A stretch of 9,829 bases of DNA from Acidimicrobiaceae bacterium (GTDB lineage Bacteria; Actinomycetota; Acidimicrobiia; Acidimicrobiales; Palsa-688), in assembly GCA_027334785.1 (NCBI GenBank), contig DAHWQF010000091.1, positions 1 through 9,829 of the forward strand, written 5' to 3'. The notes beneath the pieces are model-generated. The model had not been told where the DNA came from. It saw only the letters and a program-made list of their open reading frames with translations, and searched no databases. Position numbers and translations under genes: made by a program. Positions 6,762 to 9,829 of the stretch are shown piece by piece; position 1 is the first letter of the stretch, and each line of letters opens with the position of its first letter.

Positions 6762-6949
6762 CGAGGTGGCCAGCTGTCGCGGCCAGGACGTCACGTCACT
6801 CAGGACATCCCTCTCACCAGCCCCAGGACTGTGAGGAGTGGCCTGGCCGGACCGCAGCAAGGCGGCAGAAGCGAGCTCACTTCACCTACAGCTGTTCGGC
6901 GGGGAAAGGGCTCGGCCCGGAGCAGGACGCCATAGTGCTCTGTAGCTAG

Positions 6950-7081
6950 CTGCCGCCCCTCACGCCCGAGCAGGAGCGGCGACGCCACCGGGCAAGCCGC
7001 GCCGAATACTGGCACAGCCTCGTCTGGTCATTGCGTGGCGGCCGGGCTGTTGCCACGCGAAGTACCCGAACTGTGGGCTGA
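6950..7081 (+). pseudogene. Coding-like remnant, unrecognised
   Basis: An open frame between TAG (6947) and TGA (7079) has strong third-position bias in its first 30 codons (LTPEQERRRHRASRAEYW, then SLVWSLRGGR). It has no start codon with an SD. A hairpin covers its 3' part. Its parent gene is unknown. Confidence 0.25.
7033..7058. terminator. Hairpin downstream of the SIR2 operon, possible terminator
   Basis: GCGTGGC (7033-7039) pairs perfectly with GCCACGC (7052-7058) around a 12-base loop. It lies about 65 bases past the end of the small gene that follows the SIR2 gene. No T-run follows on the minus strand, as is often true in high-GC bacteria, so termination is only a guess. Confidence 0.3.
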
Positions 7082-7123
7082 AGGCGGCGCTCACGCCGTG
7101 GCGATGGTAAGGGCAAGCTCTGT

Positions 7124-7309
7124 TCAGCGAGCGCCGACAGTACGGCGAGGCGCGCCCCTTGACTCGTTGGGAGAGCCGTTCGAACGCTCCTCGGCCGCCC
7201 AAGCACGCCCGAGAGCCCTCGCTTTCCGCCGGAGCGGCGCGAACGCCTTTTCGACCTCCGGGTCAGTTTCTGCCGGCACCGGGCCGACTATGCGCACGCC
7301 TTCGCTCAT
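7124..7309 (-). CDS. Small hypothetical protein downstream of the SIR2-GAF gene
   Basis: This 61-residue protein begins MSEGVRIVGPVPAETD. The ATG at 7309 has GGAGG eight bases upstream; the earlier in-frame ATG (7324) has none. It starts 31 bases after the SIR2 stop, so it belongs to the same operon. Residues 1-42 look genuine (VEKAFAPLRRKARALGRAWAAEE forms a basic helix). The last 18 or so residues are polar with weaker third-position bias and lead straight into the decayed region, so the 3' end may be a truncation scar. I know no family for it. It could be a partner or modulator of the SIR2 protein. Confidence 0.55.
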   Translation of the reverse strand: MSEGVRIVGPVPAETDPEVEKAFAPLRRKARALGRAWAAEERSNGSPNESRGAPRRTVGAR

Positions 7310-7340
7310 ACCTACAGCCTCCATAGCCCAGGGTAGCCTC

Positions 7341-8876
7341 TCACGCCCCTTGCCCAGCCACTCTTCCGAGGTCCAAGAACAAGTCCGCTATCACCTGCCC
7401 GACGCTCGGGAGCAGCTTCGAGCGTAACTCGGCGAGGCCGTGCGACAAGCAGCTCTCCGGCTCCTCGGCCGTCGAAGCCAGGGTGAGCGCTCCGACCGGG
7501 AGCCTCGCTGCGCCACCAAGGTGGAGGGGGACGCCGACCACGTGCCTCCACCTGCTCGGAGAGCCGAGCCCAACCGAGCGCGAACAGACCGAACCCTGGC
7601 AGAAGGCTTCAACGGCTACGAACTGGCTCTGCCAGTGGACGGCCACACGCCTGAGCGAGCCGGCGTCCGTCCACAGGCGGTCGGAGGAAGCCCAGTTGAC
7701 GAGGCTCCTCTCCGACGGCAAGTAGAGCCACCAGGAGGCCTGGACCACCTCGTCCCTCGGGGTCCCACCTGCCGCGGCCAGCCGAGACCTCACCAACCCG
7801 ACCAGCCCTCCGAGGATCGCTTGCACCTCGCCCTGGCGCGCGACGAAGTTCGGGTCGTCTTTTCGAAGGAGTCGCACCGCGAAATGCTCCCACGCGTTTA
7901 GCCTCTCATCGAGCGGGACGTACCCGTCGCCCAGGCGTTTTCGGGCCGCTACTTCCGAGACGAACTGCGCCACCTGGCTGTAGTAGTCGACGAGGACCGG
8001 CTCCACCCCCGTGGCCCGCCAGCGCGCCGAGGCAGTTTCTTCGCGCGCCTTCACAAGCACCGGTGACGCGTGCGCATAGAACTGTGCCTCGCCTTGGCGC
8101 GCCAACACGACTACGTGCCGGGTCCTGCCCCGCTTTGAGCTTGTGCCCGGTCGGCCCCGGTAGAGGTAGCGGAGGAGGTTCGGGTCGGTCAGGCTGGAGC
8201 CGACGAACAAGCACGTCGTGTGTTCGAGGCGCTGGGCCATGTAGGACTCCTGCCACTGGCCGGGTGCCTGCATAAGGTGGTAGTCCGCCTCGGAGAGGAC
8301 CAAGTCCCCCTTCGGGACGGCGCCCTCGATCACGCCGTGCAGGTGCCGGCAGGCCACCTCGTCCGGTCCCTGTGGCCTGTCGTCCCAATAACAGCCCGTC
8401 GTGAGCGGAGTGTGCCGGAAGGCATCCTCGAGAGCTTGCTCGCCCAGCTGGTCATAGTTGGTGGTAACCACTTCGCTGCTGCTGTGGGCGAGAAGGACAC
8501 GCAATGAAGAGACGGCTTCCCAGGTCGGTCCAGGGACGAACTCACCCCGACCAGCGAACAGGCATTCGGCCAACAACTCGGGGAAATCGCCACCCAGTTC
8601 GGCCTTGGCGATCGCGCCGGCGCTCGGCAGGCCGTCGCGCAACGCCCACCTCACGAAGGCCTCTTCCTCTCCGCCCTCCAGGCCGCGCCGGTGAGCTACG
8701 GCACGCAACAGCTGGTGGACCAGCTCCTCCCAATTTGGGAGACCAGCCTCCGCGCTCGCGCCCGCCCCCACGACGATGGTCAGGTTCTGCTCCAGGGCGA
8801 GGCGTTCGATCGCATCGCCAACGTCCGCCCCGAAGAACCCGCTCACTTCGCCCGTACCCTCCGAACCACGCACCAT
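7341..8876 (-). CDS. SIR2-family NADase-like protein with C-terminal GAF-like domain
   Basis: This is a 511-residue protein. The SIR2 domain fills about residues 18-310. It has the NAD-binding loop GAGASAEAG (37-45), TTNYDQL (138-144, with N140 and D142), HLHG (178-181) holding the expected catalytic His180, and the second nucleotide motif GSSLTDPN (226-233). There is no zinc-binding Cys quartet, so it belongs with the defence SIR2 (SIR2_2-like) NADases, as in Thoeris ThsA, DSR and SIR2-APAZ, rather than with deacetylases. After a linker, residues about 345-502 look like a GAF domain, with VVGVPLHLG followed by PVGALTLAST as its central strands. GAF domains often bind small ligands, so this part may sense the infection signal; that is inference. 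The listed start is the first ATG (no SD). A GTG at 8846 with GGAGG 11 bases upstream is an alternative and keeps the whole SIR2 domain. A small gene follows in the operon. Confidence 0.85.
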   Translation of the reverse strand: MVRGSEGTGEVSGFFGADVGDAIERLALEQNLTIVVGAGASAEAGLPNWEELVHQLLRAVAHRRGLEGGEEEAFVRWALRDGLPSAGAIAKAELGGDFPELLAECLFAGRGEFVPGPTWEAVSSLRVLLAHSSSEVVTTNYDQLGEQALEDAFRHTPLTTGCYWDDRPQGPDEVACRHLHGVIEGAVPKGDLVLSEADYHLMQAPGQWQESYMAQRLEHTTCLFVGSSLTDPNLLRYLYRGRPGTSSKRGRTRHVVVLARQGEAQFYAHASPVLVKAREETASARWRATGVEPVLVDYYSQVAQFVSEVAARKRLGDGYVPLDERLNAWEHFAVRLLRKDDPNFVARQGEVQAILGGLVGLVRSRLAAAGGTPRDEVVQASWWLYLPSERSLVNWASSDRLWTDAGSLRRVAVHWQSQFVAVEAFCQGSVCSRSVGLGSPSRWRHVVGVPLHLGGAARLPVGALTLASTAEEPESCLSHGLAELRSKLLPSVGQVIADLFLDLGRVAGQGA

Positions 8877-8905
8877 TGCTAGCAGCCATCACGACCGCCA
8901 AGGTG

Positions 8906-8955
8906 GACCGTCGACAACGGGAAAGACCGTGCCCTCCCGGCACATGACCGTGCCC
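8906..8955. promoter_or_regulatory. Repeated GACCGT motifs upstream of the SIR2 gene
   Basis: GACCGT occurs at 8906, 8925 and 8946. The last two are part of a perfect 10-base direct repeat, GACCGTGCCC (8925-8934 and 8946-8955), spaced 21 bases, or two helical turns. On the minus strand GGCAC-GGTCAT-GTGCC adds a dyad over the distal copy. The cluster lies 30-80 bases upstream of the SIR2 ATG, where a regulator would bind. GACCGT also occurs twice upstream of the truncated helicase gene. Confidence 0.4.
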
Positions 8956-8994
8956 ACCGCCAGAGAGCCCTCCGCGCGCCAGACCGCCATGCCA

Positions 8995-9249
8995 TTACTC
9001 GGTCCCGGCGCCCACCGCGCCGGCCCGACTGAACGAGCGACGCGAACCGCCAACAAGCGCGGCGTCGGCCCTCCACGGCCGCCGCGCCAAACCGGTGAGG
9101 GTATCTTCCCACCCCGCCGCGGTGACCCCCAGCCAGTGCCAACCGGCCGCCAAGGGAGACGGGAGGCTCCTGTCCCGCAAGCGGGCCAGGAGCCTCGACA
9201 CATTTGCATCTTCGATGCCCACGAGCCCGGCCGCCGCGGCCCAGGGCAA
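8995..9249 (-). pseudogene. Coding-like remnant, unrecognised
   Basis: A minus-strand frame of 84 codons has protein-like composition (GIEDANVSRLLARLRD, then LAAGWHWLGVTAAGWED). Its only start is a TTG without an SD, and the frame stays open upstream into the palindrome cluster. This fits the 3' part of a gene whose beginning is lost. A strong hairpin lies inside it. I do not recognise the family. Confidence 0.3.
9163..9196. repeat. Perfect 10-bp hairpin with extended stem
   Basis: GAGGCTCCTG (9163-9172) pairs with CAGGAGCCTC (9187-9196). Inside, after one mismatch, CCCGC pairs with GCGGG around a two-base AA gap, so the structure is nearly a perfect 34-base palindrome. It could be a terminator, a protein-binding dyad or part of the palindrome cluster that follows. 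Confidence 0.5.
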
Positions 9250-9272
9250 GCGCGCCGCGGCCCCAGGTTTAT

Positions 9273-9306
9273 AGCCGCCGCCGGCGGCTGCGGGGGAGGC
9301 CCCCGC
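9273..9306. repeat. Two abutting perfect hairpins with 3-base loops
   Basis: AGCCGCC-gcc-GGCGGCT (9273-9289) is followed without a gap by GCGGGGG-agg-CCCCCGC (9290-9306). Each has a seven-base-pair perfect stem and a three-base loop. They sit six bases from the larger structured element at 9313-9430. Confidence 0.6.
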
Positions 9307-9312
9307 CCCCCT

Positions 9313-9430
9313 CTACCGCCCCCCTCTTGCGGGCTGTCAAGCCGGAGAAGGCGGTGCTCCGCCGTCCGTGGCTGCCCGCCGCCCCCGGCCCTCCTGGCCG
9401 GGCCAGCTTGACGGCCCCGGGGGGCGGTAG
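9313..9430. repeat. Long branched inverted-repeat element
   Basis: The outer arms CTACCGCCCCCC (9313-9324) and GGGGGGCGGTAG (9419-9430) pair perfectly over 12 bases. After a small internal loop, GGGCTGTCAAGC (9331-9342) pairs with GCTTGACGGCCC (9406-9417), with one T-G pair. The enclosed 63 bases hold two more hairpins, GGCGG-tgct-CCGCC (9350-9363) and CCCGGCC-ctcct-GGCCGGG (9384-9402). The whole would fold as a branched structure in ssDNA or RNA. Candidates include a replication or transfer origin, a REP-like mobile palindrome, or a structured RNA. The frame crossing it (8889-9497 minus) shows no protein signature. Confidence 0.55.
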
Positions 9431-9538
9431 GTGGCACCCAGCCGACCGAGGACAAGGCCTCGGCCGGCGGGGCGACCGCGGGTGTGACGCTGGTCATGGG
9501 TCCCTGCCCTGGCGTCGTGGGGCGCTGGGCAGCAGTTG

Positions 9539-9784
9539 TTATGCTCGGGCCACCTCTACCTTTTCGTCTTTAGCGAGCGCTTCAGCGGCGGCCGCTCGCC
9601 CCAGACGGGTCTTTCCGGCACCGGTGACAGCTTCAACGATCCCCTGCCGCATGTTCTTGCGCCACGCGCTGAGGTCCTCCTGCTGCCAGCGGCAAAGTCG
9701 AGTCAGATCGATCTTGGCTACCGCTCGTGAGCCGACCGCGTGGTATGAGCGGACCACATGAGCGGTTGTTTCTGGCGCACTCAT
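9539..9784 (-). pseudogene. Truncated DEAD/DEAH-box helicase, N-terminal stub
   Basis: This 81-residue frame starts at an ATG at 9784. It contains a Q-like motif (CRWQQEDLSAWRKN) and a clear Walker A (IVEAVTGAGKTRLG), followed by the helix AAAAEALAKDEKV. In superfamily II helicases of this type the next strand would be LVLVPT (motif Ia). Here the sequence turns into EVARA and stops. No continuation with motif Ia, DEAD/DEAH or motif VI is found in any frame to the left. The gene has lost everything beyond about residue 76, by deletion or replacement, at a junction near 9552. It cannot be an active helicase. The family is common in defence islands. Confidence 0.65.
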
Positions 9785-9829
9785 CGCCCGACCGTTTCGG
9801 ACCGTCCAAGTCGGAGGCGAGTCGCCTGA
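9785..9829. promoter_or_regulatory. Upstream region of the helicase stub with GACCGT repeats and a palindrome
   Basis: GACCGT occurs at 9790-9795 and 9800-9805, ten bases apart, just upstream of the helicase ATG. AGGCGA-g-TCGCCT (9815-9827) is a perfect odd palindrome at the window edge. Both look like protein-binding sites, but their role is unproven. Confidence 0.3.

Larger units (their letters stand above)
6200..7090. other. Decayed region without an intact gene
   Basis: No frame in this stretch combines a start, an SD, sustained third-position bias and a recognisable domain. Short coding-like islands survive on both strands, for example a minus-strand stretch reading YPNRFGGIKPGLLAYGS near 6220-6280, and two plus-strand islands listed separately. 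This pattern fits accumulated fragments of deleted genes. Confidence 0.55.

Noticed and set aside
7341..8876. SIR2 protein as a protein deacetylase (CobB-like)
   Set aside because: It lacks the zinc-binding cysteine quartet and is far longer than CobB. Its motif pattern fits the defence NADase group.
8776..9497. Plus-strand frame 8776-9411 and minus-strand frame 8889-9497
   Set aside because: The first overlaps the start of the SIR2 gene antisense, and the second runs through the palindrome cluster. Both are Pro/Gly/Arg-rich with no recognisable domain.
1..9829. CRISPR arrays, tRNA or rRNA genes
   Set aside because: Reading both strands I saw no regularly spaced repeats, no T-arm-like GGTTCGA segment in a plausible cloverleaf and no rRNA-like conserved stretch.

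Overview
This is a high-GC window with strong G/C preference at third codon positions, frequent GTG/TTG start codons and one likely leaderless transcript. It suggests an actinobacterium or a close high-GC relative; nothing here fixes a genus. The gene content (DISARM helicase, GmrSD/DUF262-type nuclease, SIR2 NADase-like protein, truncated helicase, excisionase-like HTH gene, many gene fragments) is that of an accessory defence island beside a decayed mobile element.

Left part (1-3530, minus strand): an apparent operon. A 733-residue protein fuses a DUF262 (GmrS-like) domain, an HNH/DUF1524-like nuclease and a C-terminal AlbA_2 (Schlafen-type) domain. Forty bases after its stop, drmD, the SNF2-type helicase of class 1 DISARM, begins and runs off the left edge. 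The rest of a DISARM system is expected outside the window.

Middle (3531-5161, plus strand): a divergent intergenic region, then a tight two-gene operon. Its first gene encodes a ribbon-helix-helix/coiled-coil/zinc-ribbon/transmembrane protein with a likely leaderless promoter. Its second encodes a small unknown protein. A short reading frame interrupted by TGA follows.

Centre-right (5189-7090): a coupled minus-strand set of small genes led by an excisionase-like HTH protein with no integrase in view. Beyond it lies about 1.3 kb with no intact gene, where short coding-like pieces survive. One resembles a UvrD-type helicase segment and another a potassium-channel pore.

Right part (7124-9829, minus strand): a SIR2 protein with a C-terminal GAF-like domain and a small downstream partner. 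Upstream are repeated GACCGT motifs, a decayed coding fragment, a dense cluster of palindromes (9273-9430) and the N-terminal stub of a DEAD/DEAH helicase. The two modules most worth pursuing are the DUF262-HNH-AlbA_2 + DrmD operon and the SIR2-GAF cassette.
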